Source of the DNA: Collinsella aerofaciens
GTDB taxonomy: Bacteria; Actinomycetota; Coriobacteriia; Coriobacteriales; Coriobacteriaceae
DNA: 64,000 nucleotides
Direction: 5' to 3'
Assembly: GCF_028206795.1 (NCBI RefSeq)
Contig: NZ_JAQLFJ010000010.1
Coordinates: 1-64,000, forward strand
This document shows positions 49,762 through 57,804 of this stretch, piece by piece. Each line of letters starts with the position of its first letter. Positions within the stretch are counted from its first letter, which is position 1. The notes beneath the pieces were generated by a model, which was not told the origin of the DNA, made no database searches, and saw only the letters and a program-made list of their open reading frames with translations. The position numbers and the translations under genes were made by a program.

Positions 49762-51066
49762 ATGGCAGAGATGGAGCTTGCGACCCTCATTTGTGGCGAA
49801 ATCGCAGGCACTCTCCGGCAAGACGAGCATGGACTCTGCAGCTTTGTATACGCCCCAACCTATCGCGGAGCACCACTATCGCTTACAATGCCGCTTTCCA
49901 ATCGCACGTATGGCCATAACATCGTCCGCCCGTTCCTATTTGGCCTTTTGCCCGACAGCCAAGAGCAGCGCCGCGCTATTGCCGCCGAGCATGACGTTGC
50001 ATCCAACAACCCCGTCGCCCTCTTGTGCCATATCGGTCTTGACTGCGCAGGGGCCGTTCAGTTTTGTCGAACCGATCAATTAGGCGCCGCCCGCGGCAGG
50101 GTCTCGGCATACCGCCCGCTTACCAATTCTCAAATCGCTCACAAGCTCAAAGCAATTCGCGATGACGAAAGAGAGACATGGATGGGCTCCAACGAAAGCT
50201 GGTCCCTGGGCGGCAACCAAGGCAAATTTGCACTAGCTTGGCATGATGGCCAATGGTGCGAATGTCTAGGGTCATCCCCCACTACCCATATCTTCAAAAA
50301 TGGTGTCGTTGGGTTCAAACATCAGGCCTTAAACGAATTCGTCTGCATGAAAACGGCTCGGCGTGTTGGCATTCCAACTGCCAACGTCTCCTATTGCACA
50401 TTTGAAGACGAAGCCGCGCTCGTCGTTGAACGGTACGACAGAATGGTCAATAGCAGCGGAAATATCGAAAGGCTGCATCAGGAGGACTTTTGCCAGGCGC
50501 TCGGTGTATTGCCAAGCCAGAAATACACCGCCGACGGAGGACCAACCACACGAGACATCCAAGAACGACTGATTAACACAGTCCCCCACCACATGAATCT
50601 TGTGCTTTTTACCTATATGTTGTTCTATAACGCCATTATCGGAGCGCCTGACGCACACGCTAAAAACTACTCGCTCATCCTAGGTAAAGGCACAAACGCA
50701 GCGCTCGCACCCATGTACGATGTCGCATCGGGCTTGGCGTACGAGCGTATGCGCCGCCGGGCGCGCCTTGCCATGAGCGTTGGCGGCGAAAATCGAGTGG
50801 GGCGCATCGGTCCAGGCGCTATCCGCCGATACCACGGTATGGGCGACCCCGCGCTGGAGGCGGCGCTCACCGATGCCGGGCTATCCGAGAAGTTTTGCTT
50901 TGCGACCATGATGGACCTCGCCTACGAGGTGCCCATTTGCATGGAAGAGATCATGGACGAATACGCCGACCTGCCCGGCATGGCGGACCTGCGCGAGCAC
51001 ATGCTCGGCCCCGTCCGCGAAAACTGCCAGCGCACCCTCGACCTCATCAAGGCGGATATGGGCTAG
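49762..51066 (+). CDS. HipA-like serine/threonine kinase toxin
   Basis: A 434-residue protein of the HipA family; E. coli HipA phosphorylates glutamyl-tRNA synthetase and causes persistence. The N-terminal HipA domain includes PTYRGAPLSLTMPLSNRTY and FLFGLLPDS. The glycine-rich loop is in SLGGNQGKFALAW, the catalytic loop reads GAPDAHAKNYSLI (Asp, His, Asn as in the family) and the metal-binding motif is PMYDVASG. All catalytic residues appear intact. It begins immediately after the antitoxin stop. The target is unknown. Confidence 0.88.
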   Translation: MAEMELATLICGEIAGTLRQDEHGLCSFVYAPTYRGAPLSLTMPLSNRTYGHNIVRPFLFGLLPDSQEQRRAIAAEHDVASNNPVALLCHIGLDCAGAVQFCRTDQLGAARGRVSAYRPLTNSQIAHKLKAIRDDERETWMGSNESWSLGGNQGKFALAWHDGQWCECLGSSPTTHIFKNGVVGFKHQALNEFVCMKTARRVGIPTANVSYCTFEDEAALVVERYDRMVNSSGNIERLHQEDFCQALGVLPSQKYTADGGPTTRDIQERLINTVPHHMNLVLFTYMLFYNAIIGAPDAHAKNYSLILGKGTNAALAPMYDVASGLAYERMRRRARLAMSVGGENRVGRIGPGAIRRYHGMGDPALEAALTDAGLSEKFCFATMMDLAYEVPICMEEIMDEYADLPGMADLREHMLGPVRENCQRTLDLIKADMG

Positions 51067-51090
51067 GCGCCAATCAATCCACATTTCTTA

Positions 51091-51138
51091 AAAGAAGAGG
51101 GGGCACCCGTCGCAAAAGTTCGGATGCCCCCTCTCGTA
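51091..51138. terminator. Bidirectional terminator between hipA and pepD
   Basis: AGAGGGGGCA and TGCCCCCTCT arms with an inner CCG/CGG pairing are followed by TCTTTT on the minus strand. It serves pepD and probably hipBA from the other side. Confidence 0.85.
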
Positions 51139-51190
51139 ATGTCATTTGCAATCCGCTAGCACGTGGCTCGAACTGCTGCTAGCGCGACCC

Positions 51191-52648
51191 TTACGCGGCA
51201 AGGCGCTTGAGGACGTCGATGAGCAGCTCGTAGAAGCGCTCGGCAGAAGCGAGCTCCATGCTCTCGTCCGGGGTGTGGACATCGGAGAGCGTCGGGCCCA
51301 CGGCGATGGCGTCCAGGCCGTGCAGGGCCTCAGCAAACAGGCCGCACTCAAGGCCGGCGTGAATGGACTCGATGCGCAGCTCGGAGCCAAAGAGCTCGCG
51401 ATAGCTCTCGACAAAAACGTCGCGGACCGGCGAATGCTCGGCATAGCTCCAGCCGGGATACTCGAACTCGAACTTGGCGTCGAAGCCCAAGACATCGGCC
51501 AGCGTCTGCAGGCGGTCCTTGAACTCGTTCTGCAGCGAGGTGATCGAGGAGCGCGGGGACAGCATGATCTTGACCTGGTCGTCGGAAGTGGCGACCACGC
51601 CGATGTTGGAGGAAACCTCGACGGAGCCGTCGGTGGCGACGTTGCGGCGAATCACGCCATTAGGGGCAAGACGCAGGGCGCGGATGAGGGCAAGCGCGGA
51701 CTTCTGATCCATGGCCTCGACCTCGGCGTCGTCGGCAATCTCGACGGTGCAGGTAAAGCCGGGGTCGAAGACCTCGAGCTCGGCAGTGACGTCGGCGATG
51801 ATGTCCTTTGCGATCTGGGCCGCGGCCTCGGCGGCAGCGTGGTCGGCGTAAACCAGCTCGGCCTTGCACTCACGGTTGATGGCGTTGTCCTTAGTGCCGC
51901 CGTTAAAGCTGACGATGGCGGGCTCGCCGGCGACCATCAGGCGGTCGATGATGCGGGCCATGATGAGGTTGCCGTTGCCGCGCTCCAGGTTGATATCGTT
52001 GCCGGAATGACCACCCAGTAGGCCGGAGATGTCGAGCGTGAGGGTGCTGCCGGTCTTGTGCTCGCGCACGATGGGGCAGGTGTAGGTAACAACGACGCCG
52101 CCGGCGCAGCTGACGGTGGCAACGCCCTCTTCCTCGGAGTCAAGGTTAATCATGGTGCGGGCGCTAATCTGGGACTTGTCGAGCGTCTCGGCGCCGACCA
52201 GGCCAGTCTCCTCGTCGGTGGTGAATACGCACTCGAGGGCGGGGTGAACGATCGAATCGTCATCGAGAACAGTGAGCATCAGAGCGACGGCGATACCGTT
52301 GTCGGCGCCCAGGGTAGTGCCGTTAGCGGTGAGGACGCCGTCCTTGACGACCAGGTCGATACCGTCGGTCGTAAAGTCGTGCTCAACAGAGCCCAACTTG
52401 TCGCACACCATATCGATGTGGCCCTGCAGCATCACGGTCGGGGCATTCTCGGCGCCGGCAGAAGCGGGCTTGCGAATGATGACGTTGTAGACCTCGTCCT
52501 GGTACACATCGAGGCCGCGCTCCTTGGCAAACGCAACCAGGAAATCGCTGATGCCCTTCTCGTTGCCAGACCCACGGGGGATCGCGCTGACCTCCTCAAA
52601 GAAATGGAACAGCTGGGCGGGCTCGTAGCCGGTGATCTTGTAATCCAT
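51191..52648 (-). CDS. pepD: Aminoacyl-histidine dipeptidase (PepD, M20C)
   Basis: A 485-residue zinc dipeptidase for the last step of peptide use. Zn-ligand motifs are LQGHIDMVCDK, LGADNGIAVA and the general base in TTDEETGLVGA; a GGHSGNDIN segment opens the lid/dimerisation domain. A C-terminal His in AIAVGPTLSDVHTPDES completes the site. I use the ATG at 52648 with AGGAGG upstream; the frame remains open to 52753 without a ribosome site. It stands alone between terminators. Confidence 0.92.
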   Translation of the reverse strand: MDYKITGYEPAQLFHFFEEVSAIPRGSGNEKGISDFLVAFAKERGLDVYQDEVYNVIIRKPASAGAENAPTVMLQGHIDMVCDKLGSVEHDFTTDGIDLVVKDGVLTANGTTLGADNGIAVALMLTVLDDDSIVHPALECVFTTDEETGLVGAETLDKSQISARTMINLDSEEEGVATVSCAGGVVVTYTCPIVREHKTGSTLTLDISGLLGGHSGNDINLERGNGNLIMARIIDRLMVAGEPAIVSFNGGTKDNAINRECKAELVYADHAAAEAAAQIAKDIIADVTAELEVFDPGFTCTVEIADDAEVEAMDQKSALALIRALRLAPNGVIRRNVATDGSVEVSSNIGVVATSDDQVKIMLSPRSSITSLQNEFKDRLQTLADVLGFDAKFEFEYPGWSYAEHSPVRDVFVESYRELFGSELRIESIHAGLECGLFAEALHGLDAIAVGPTLSDVHTPDESMELASAERFYELLIDVLKRLAA

Positions 52649-52921
52649 GGTGCCTCCTTGGCGCAACTGGTTAGACAGTAAGACATGCGCCTTGTATATT
52701 CCCAGACTTTGCGTGCATAAACCAGTCGAAAACGCCGAGCGCCCTTGCATCATCGGCTAACGGCGGGAAGACGCCACTTTATTAAGATAAAGCAGGTTAG
52801 ACGGGCCGCGCCGAAGGGACGTTGGACCCTTCAACCAACCTCAACGCTTGATCAACGTTTATGCATACGCCATTGATATGTTTAATGAGCCCTACTTTGA
52901 ACGAAGGGGGCTTTCCAACAG
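52649..52921. other. Leader/intergenic before pepD
   Basis: No gene is visible. On the minus strand a GAAGGG...CCCTTC hairpin (about 52815-52835) lies upstream of pepD and may be part of its leader. No promoter can be chosen with confidence. Confidence 0.35.
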
Positions 52922-52949
52922 AAAAAGGGCGCTCCTTTGGAACGCCCTC
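52922..52949 (-). terminator. clpC terminator
   Basis: On the minus strand GGGCGTTCC pairs with GGAGCGCCC and is followed by TTTTTC, about 25 bases after clpC. Confidence 0.88.
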
Positions 52950-52973
52950 GTGGACACAAGGTTTTGTTACGCC

Positions 52974-55616
52974 CTACAGCGCGCCGGAACCGGCTTGCAT
53001 CATGCCGCCGGGGCCCGAGGTCACGCCGCCGCTCACGGGCGCGGCGTTGCCGGTGTGCGGTGCCGCCGGGGCGGTATCGCCACCGAGCGTACCTGCCGGA
53101 CGCGGCGCCGGAATCTCGCCCGTGCCGTGGCTAAAGACGAACTTGCCATCGGCCACGTCGCACAGGACGGTATCGCCCTCGCCCCACTCGCCGGCCAGCA
53201 GCTCCTCGGACAGCGGGTCCTCAATGAGCTTTTGGATGGCGCGGCGCAGCGGACGCGCGCCATTGGTGAGGTCGGTGCCCTCGGCCACAATCTTGTCGTA
53301 GGCCGCATCGGTGAGCTTGATGTTCATGCCGTTGGCAATCAGGCGTTGACGCAAGTCGTCCACCAGCAGGTGCGCGATCTTGGTCAGATTCTCGCCCGAA
53401 AGCTTCTGGAACACCACGATGTCGTCGATGCGGTTGAGCAGCTCGGGGCGGAACAGGCGCTTGAGCTCGCCCATGGCGCGGCCGCGGATCTCACTCGAGG
53501 TGAGGCCCTGCTCGCCGGTGGTGCCAAAGCCAACGCTTGCATCCTGCGCAATCTCGCGGGCGCCCACGTTGGATGTCATGATGATCACGGTGTTGCGGAA
53601 GTCGACCGTCTTGCCCTGGCTATCGGTCAGACGACCCTCCTCCAGCACCTGCAGCAGGATGTTGAAGATATCGGGGTGCGCCTTCTCGATCTCGTCGAAC
53701 AGCACGACCGAGTACGGGTGGCGACGAACGGCCTTGGTGAGCTGGCCGCCCTCGTCGTGACCGACGTAACCCGGAGGGCTACCGATGAGCTTGGAGACCT
53801 CGAACTCGCTACCGAACTCGGACATGTCGAAGCTGATGAGTGCGTCCTTGCTGCCAAAGAGGTACTCGGCGAGCGTCTTGGCGAGCTCGGTCTTGCCCGT
53901 GCCGGTGGGACCCAGGAAGATAAAGCTGCCGCCGGGGCGACGCGGATCCTTGAGCGGCGAGCGGCTGCGGCGCACGGCCTTGGCAACTGCCTCGACAGCC
54001 TCATCCTGACCGATGATACGTGTCTTGAGCACGCTTTCGGCCTGCAGCAGGCGCCGGCTCTCGCTCTCGGTAAGCGAGGACACCGGCACGCCCGAGGTCA
54101 CGGACACGATATCGGCGATCTGGGAGACATCGATGGTGAGCGGGCTGGCGTCGAGCTCGGCCGTCCAGGCAGCCTTGGCCTCGGCGAGTTCAATCTCGGC
54201 AGCCTTCTGCTGCTCGGTGATCTCGGCGGCCTTGTTCATGTCGTCGCTCTCGGTGGCCTCCTGCGCGGCGGCCTTGAGCTCCTCGATACGATGCTCGGCC
54301 TCGCGCACCGGCTCGGGCGCGCGATTCGCGGCGATGCGAACGCGGGCACCGGCCTCGTCGATGAGGTCGATTGCCTTATCGGGCAGGAAGCGATCCTGGA
54401 TGTAGCGGTTGGAGAGGTTCGCGGCGGCCTCGATGGCACCCTGCGTGTAACGCACGTGGTGGTGCTCCTCGTAGCGTGGCTTGAGCGCAGTCAGAATCTT
54501 GACGGTGTCCTCGACACTCGGCTCCTCGACATCGATGGTCTGGAAGCGACGCTCGAAGGCCGGGTCCTTGGTGAGGTACTTGCGGAATTCCTCGGCCGTG
54601 GTGGCGCCGATAATCTGGAAGGCACCGCGCGCGAGCACAGGCTTGAGCATGGAGCTCGCGTCGATGGAGCCCTCGGCAGAACCGGCACCGATGATGGTGT
54701 GCATCTCGTCGATAAACAGGATGACGTCGTCGGCTTCGGTTGCCTCCTGGATTACGTTCTTGAGGCGCTCCTCAAACTCACCGCGATACTTGGCGCCCGC
54801 CACGAGGCCCGGCAAGTCGAGCGTCCAGATGTTCTGGTTCATAAGGTTCTCGGGCACGTTGCCGGCTGCAATCTGCTGAGCCAGACCCTCGACGATGGCC
54901 GTCTTGCCCACGCCGGGGTCGCCCAGAATGAGTGGGTTGTTCTTGGTGCGGCGCGAAAGGATCTCCATCATACGCTGGACTTCCTTTTCGCGGCCGATCA
55001 CCGGATCGAGTTCGCCGTCGCGCGCCTTCTGCGTAAGGTTGGTCGCGAACTGCTTAAGTGTATCGGCGCCGCTCCCCTTTTGCTGGGAGGCATCCGAGCC
55101 GCTAAAGAACGGCAGGCCCGTACCGGGACGACCAGCACCGGCGCCAGCGAGCGGGCGCTTCTTATCCTGGTCCTTGGCGGTGAGTTTCTCGATAGCCTTT
55201 TTGATGGAGGCGGACGACACACCCAGGCGCATGAGGATGTCCATGGCCATGCCGTTGCCCTCTTCGACGATGCCGATCAGCAAGTGCTCGGTCGACACGT
55301 AGGTCTGGTTGTTTTCACGCGCCACGCGGAATGAACGCTCCATCACGCTAATGACGAGCGGCGTAAAGGCGAGCTTGGCCGCCTCGGTCTCCTCACTGGG
55401 CTCGGGAACCGTGGTCTGGACCTCTTTAAGAGTATCCATGATGTCGTCGTAGGAGATATCGAGCGAACGCAGTGCCTCGGCGGCAATGCCCTCGTCCTCC
55501 TTGGCGAGTGCGAGCAGCAGGTGCTCGGTACCCACCTTATTTGAGTGAAGATCGAGCGCTTCTTGTTTGGCCATGGACATGACCTTGCGCGCGCGATCGG
55601 TAAAACGGTCTAACAT
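52974..55616 (-). CDS. clpC: ATP-dependent Clp protease ATP-binding subunit ClpC
   Basis: An 880-residue AAA+ unfoldase that feeds ClpP. Two Clp-N repeats cover about residues 1-145. The first AAA+ module has GDPGVGKT and [12 protein letters not shown]. The middle helical region is short, as in ClpC rather than ClpB, and the second module has GPTGTGKT and [14 protein letters not shown]. The C-terminus has a Pro/Gly/Ala-rich tail of about 50 residues beyond the usual end. GAGGAA precedes the ATG. No mcsAB or ctsR is adjacent, and no CtsR-type direct repeat is apparent upstream. Confidence 0.95.
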   Translation of the reverse strand: MLDRFTDRARKVMSMAKQEALDLHSNKVGTEHLLLALAKEDEGIAAEALRSLDISYDDIMDTLKEVQTTVPEPSEETEAAKLAFTPLVISVMERSFRVARENNQTYVSTEHLLIGIVEEGNGMAMDILMRLGVSSASIKKAIEKLTAKDQDKKRPLAGAGAGRPGTGLPFFSGSDASQQKGSGADTLKQFATNLTQKARDGELDPVIGREKEVQRMMEILSRRTKNNPLILGDPGVGKTAIVEGLAQQIAAGNVPENLMNQNIWTLDLPGLVAGAKYRGEFEERLKNVIQEATEADDVILFIDEMHTIIGAGSAEGSIDASSMLKPVLARGAFQIIGATTAEEFRKYLTKDPAFERRFQTIDVEEPSVEDTVKILTALKPRYEEHHHVRYTQGAIEAAANLSNRYIQDRFLPDKAIDLIDEAGARVRIAANRAPEPVREAEHRIEELKAAAQEATESDDMNKAAEITEQQKAAEIELAEAKAAWTAELDASPLTIDVSQIADIVSVTSGVPVSSLTESESRRLLQAESVLKTRIIGQDEAVEAVAKAVRRSRSPLKDPRRPGGSFIFLGPTGTGKTELAKTLAEYLFGSKDALISFDMSEFGSEFEVSKLIGSPPGYVGHDEGGQLTKAVRRHPYSVVLFDEIEKAHPDIFNILLQVLEEGRLTDSQGKTVDFRNTVIIMTSNVGAREIAQDASVGFGTTGEQGLTSSEIRGRAMGELKRLFRPELLNRIDDIVVFQKLSGENLTKIAHLLVDDLRQRLIANGMNIKLTDAAYDKIVAEGTDLTNGARPLRRAIQKLIEDPLSEELLAGEWGEGDTVLCDVADGKFVFSHGTGEIPAPRPAGTLGGDTAPAAPHTGNAAPVSGGVTSGPGGMMQAGSGAL

Positions 55617-55790
55617 GCTAGTTCCTCTTAGACGAGCTAGTTTTTTTCAAACGCAAAGCGCCGCCCGCGGCAGCGCTTTGGTCTCTTTACCCATATGGAG
55701 TATATGTTAACCGTTGGGACCTTTCCTGCCCGTAGCCGCGCGACAACGTCTACAAAAAAGGAATTGCCAGGTGCCTCTGCATCGGCCCAA

Positions 55791-55885
55791 CGAGCGTGGA
55801 TTTTCGGACACCCATCCCACGAGCGTGGATAATCTCCCGTTTTGAGCCCGTAAACAGGCCAAAAACGGGAGATTATCCACGTTCA
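55791..55885. repeat. GAGCGTGGATAATCTCCC element, locus 3
   Basis: A direct unit CGAGCGTGGATTTTC (55791-55805) is followed by the palindrome. Its left arm GAGCGTGGATAATCTCCCG starts at 55820; its right arm CGGGAGATTATCCACGTTC ends at 55884. A GTTTTG/CAAAAAC extension and a GCC..GGC core continue the stem. The order, direct unit then palindrome, is the same as locus 1. It lies between the exporter gene 3' end and clpC. Confidence 0.85.
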
Positions 55886-55915
55886 TGTTTTGCGGATCAG
55901 TTTCATTTGCACCAA

Positions 55916-57484
55916 TTAGCTGGTGTGGCGCCAGCGGGGGTCGGTGAGGGTTCTCGCCACACCCAGGCCAACGGGCAGAAACGCCACAATGAGCACTGCA
56001 CGCACAAACCAGCCGAGCATATTGACCGTGTCGAAGGTGCACATGTAATACATCGAGCGATACAGATACAAGCCCGGCACCATAATGACAATCGATGGCA
56101 CCGTGAGGGCGATACGTGGGTAGGTGAGCTTGATTTCGGCTAAGCTCGCGAGCAGGCCCGATACCAGCGCACCGATAAACGCTGCTGCCTCGGGAGGCAT
56201 ACCTAAGCTCAGGCCCAGGAAGGGAAACAGCGCCGGCGCATCGACAAGGGTCAGACGCAAGGTATTGGACACGGCGCCGATCAGCCCAGCTGCCGCGGCC
56301 ATCTTTACCGGGCTGTTGAACATCACCGAGAAGCCGAATACGCCAACGAAGCTCATCAGCATGCGCAAGAGCGTAAGGGCAAGCGGCGAAAGGCCGAGCG
56401 GGGCAAAATCATCCGGTGCCAGCCCCACACACTCGGCAACCATCCAGCCCACAAGGGTCGCCATCACAATAATCGACACGGCATACGAAAGACGCTCAAT
56501 GCCGCTTCGCATATCGAGCTTAGCGATGTCGAGGCCTGCCGTAATGAGGGGAAAGCCGGGAATCACAAAGAGCATGGCGCCGATATAGCCTTCTTGGTGC
56601 GACATTGCCCCCGGTACGACCTGGCCAAGGCCGAGCAATGCCAGCAGATACGAAACGCAAGCGAGCGCAACGCCAATCGTCAGCGCGCTAAACTGGCCAA
56701 GACCCTGCTTGAGAATATGAGAGCGAGCAAAGTTGCCAACACCAGCGCCTACGAATGCGCAGGCCATCTCGATAGGGCCGCCGCCGAGCAAAAAGACGAA
56801 GGCGCCGCAAGCACAAGCTGCCGTAAGGCCCTGTTGCCAGGGAGAGTAATCGGGTTTTGAACTCTCAACGGTCTTGAGCATCTCGTGGTATTCGTGCACG
56901 GTAAACCGGCGCCCATACGTCTCGATTTCCTTTAGGAAGCTCTCCATCATCCAAATGCGATGGGTATTGACTCCCGTTGTGGGCAGGCTGACAACCTCGT
57001 TAAAGCAGTGGCCATCTTCGATGCAGGTGCACTCAAACGACAGAAGACTTAAGTCAACGTGGACGGTGACACTGAGTACGGCGGCGACGCGATTCATGGT
57101 ATCGCGTACACGCCAGGCACCCGTTCCGCTCGCGAGCATAAGCATACCGGTGCGGCAGATGATGGATGACTTATCGGTGAGCGGCGCATCGACGGCAAGC
57201 TCATCGCCTGCCGTCACGATCTGGTGCCAGTCAGTTTTCATATGGAGTGCGCCGGCACGAACACCGTGGTGCATGGGGGCTCTCGAAAGCAGCGAGTCAA
57301 GGCGCGAAGACTGTGGGGACTCCGTTGATTCGTCCTCAACCTCATCAGTCTCTTCATCGACCAGATCAAATGAGTCAAGCGATGCCGGCTCGCGACGATC
57401 GATTAGCTCCTCATCCTCATCGTCAAAGTAATTGAACTGATCGAGCATGTCCTCTTCGATTGCGCGCTCGCTCGCGTCGTCCAT
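55916..57484 (-). CDS. Threonine/serine exporter family protein (ThrE-like)
   Basis: A 522-residue membrane protein with about ten helices. After an acidic N-terminal region (about 1-60), a cytoplasmic ThrP-type domain shows AGDELAVDAPLTDKSSIICRTG and the RVRDTMNRVA segment. Two membrane modules follow, including the FVIPGFPLITAGLDIAKLDM signature of ThrE. In Corynebacterium ThrE exports threonine and serine; the substrate here is inferred. GAAGGGAG precedes the ATG. The single-polypeptide form differs from split two-gene exporters. Confidence 0.85.
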   Translation of the reverse strand: MDDASERAIEEDMLDQFNYFDDEDEELIDRREPASLDSFDLVDEETDEVEDESTESPQSSRLDSLLSRAPMHHGVRAGALHMKTDWHQIVTAGDELAVDAPLTDKSSIICRTGMLMLASGTGAWRVRDTMNRVAAVLSVTVHVDLSLLSFECTCIEDGHCFNEVVSLPTTGVNTHRIWMMESFLKEIETYGRRFTVHEYHEMLKTVESSKPDYSPWQQGLTAACACGAFVFLLGGGPIEMACAFVGAGVGNFARSHILKQGLGQFSALTIGVALACVSYLLALLGLGQVVPGAMSHQEGYIGAMLFVIPGFPLITAGLDIAKLDMRSGIERLSYAVSIIVMATLVGWMVAECVGLAPDDFAPLGLSPLALTLLRMLMSFVGVFGFSVMFNSPVKMAAAAGLIGAVSNTLRLTLVDAPALFPFLGLSLGMPPEAAAFIGALVSGLLASLAEIKLTYPRIALTVPSIVIMVPGLYLYRSMYYMCTFDTVNMLGWFVRAVLIVAFLPVGLGVARTLTDPRWRHTS

Positions 57485-57662
57485 ATAGACGCTCCCTTCC
57501 TACCGACTAACCCCCATCCTAGGCAGCAACGGCTAAAGGAAACATAAAAGAGACGGCTGCCATGCGAGCCATGTGCTCAATAGCCGTTGGGTAGTCGTTT
57601 AAGAACGTCCCCAATGACTATTGACGGCCAAGGCAACGCCGATGTATTGGCAACGTCAGCGA

Positions 57663-57761
57663 GCGGGCCGCATTTGAAACAAGGTGACGTGAAACGAAAG
57701 GGCGCTGACCTTCTGGTCGCGCCCTTGAAGTTGAACGTCAGATTGTCCAAATGCGGCCCGC
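57663..57761. repeat. Nested palindrome with inner terminator
   Basis: Outer arms GCGGGCCGCATTTG (57663-57676) and CAAATGCGGCCCGC (57748-57761) are perfect. The middle holds a separate hairpin AAGGGCG...CGCCCTT (57698-57726), followed on the minus strand by TCGTTT. The plan, long outer arms around an independent hairpin, is that of 10953-11085 with different sequence. The rest of the 320-base gap (57485-57804) shows no gene. Confidence 0.75.
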
Positions 57762-57774
57762 GCAGCGTCGAGCC

Positions 57775-57801
57775 GTTACGCGGTTCGTAGAACCGCGTAA
57801 C
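57775..57801 (-). terminator. Hairpin directly after lysS
   Basis: GTTACGCGGTT and AACCGCGTAAC form a perfect 11-bp stem with a 5-base loop, 3 bases after the lysS stop. There is no T run, so termination may need the nested palindrome further on. Confidence 0.65.
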
Positions 57802-57804
57802 CCC

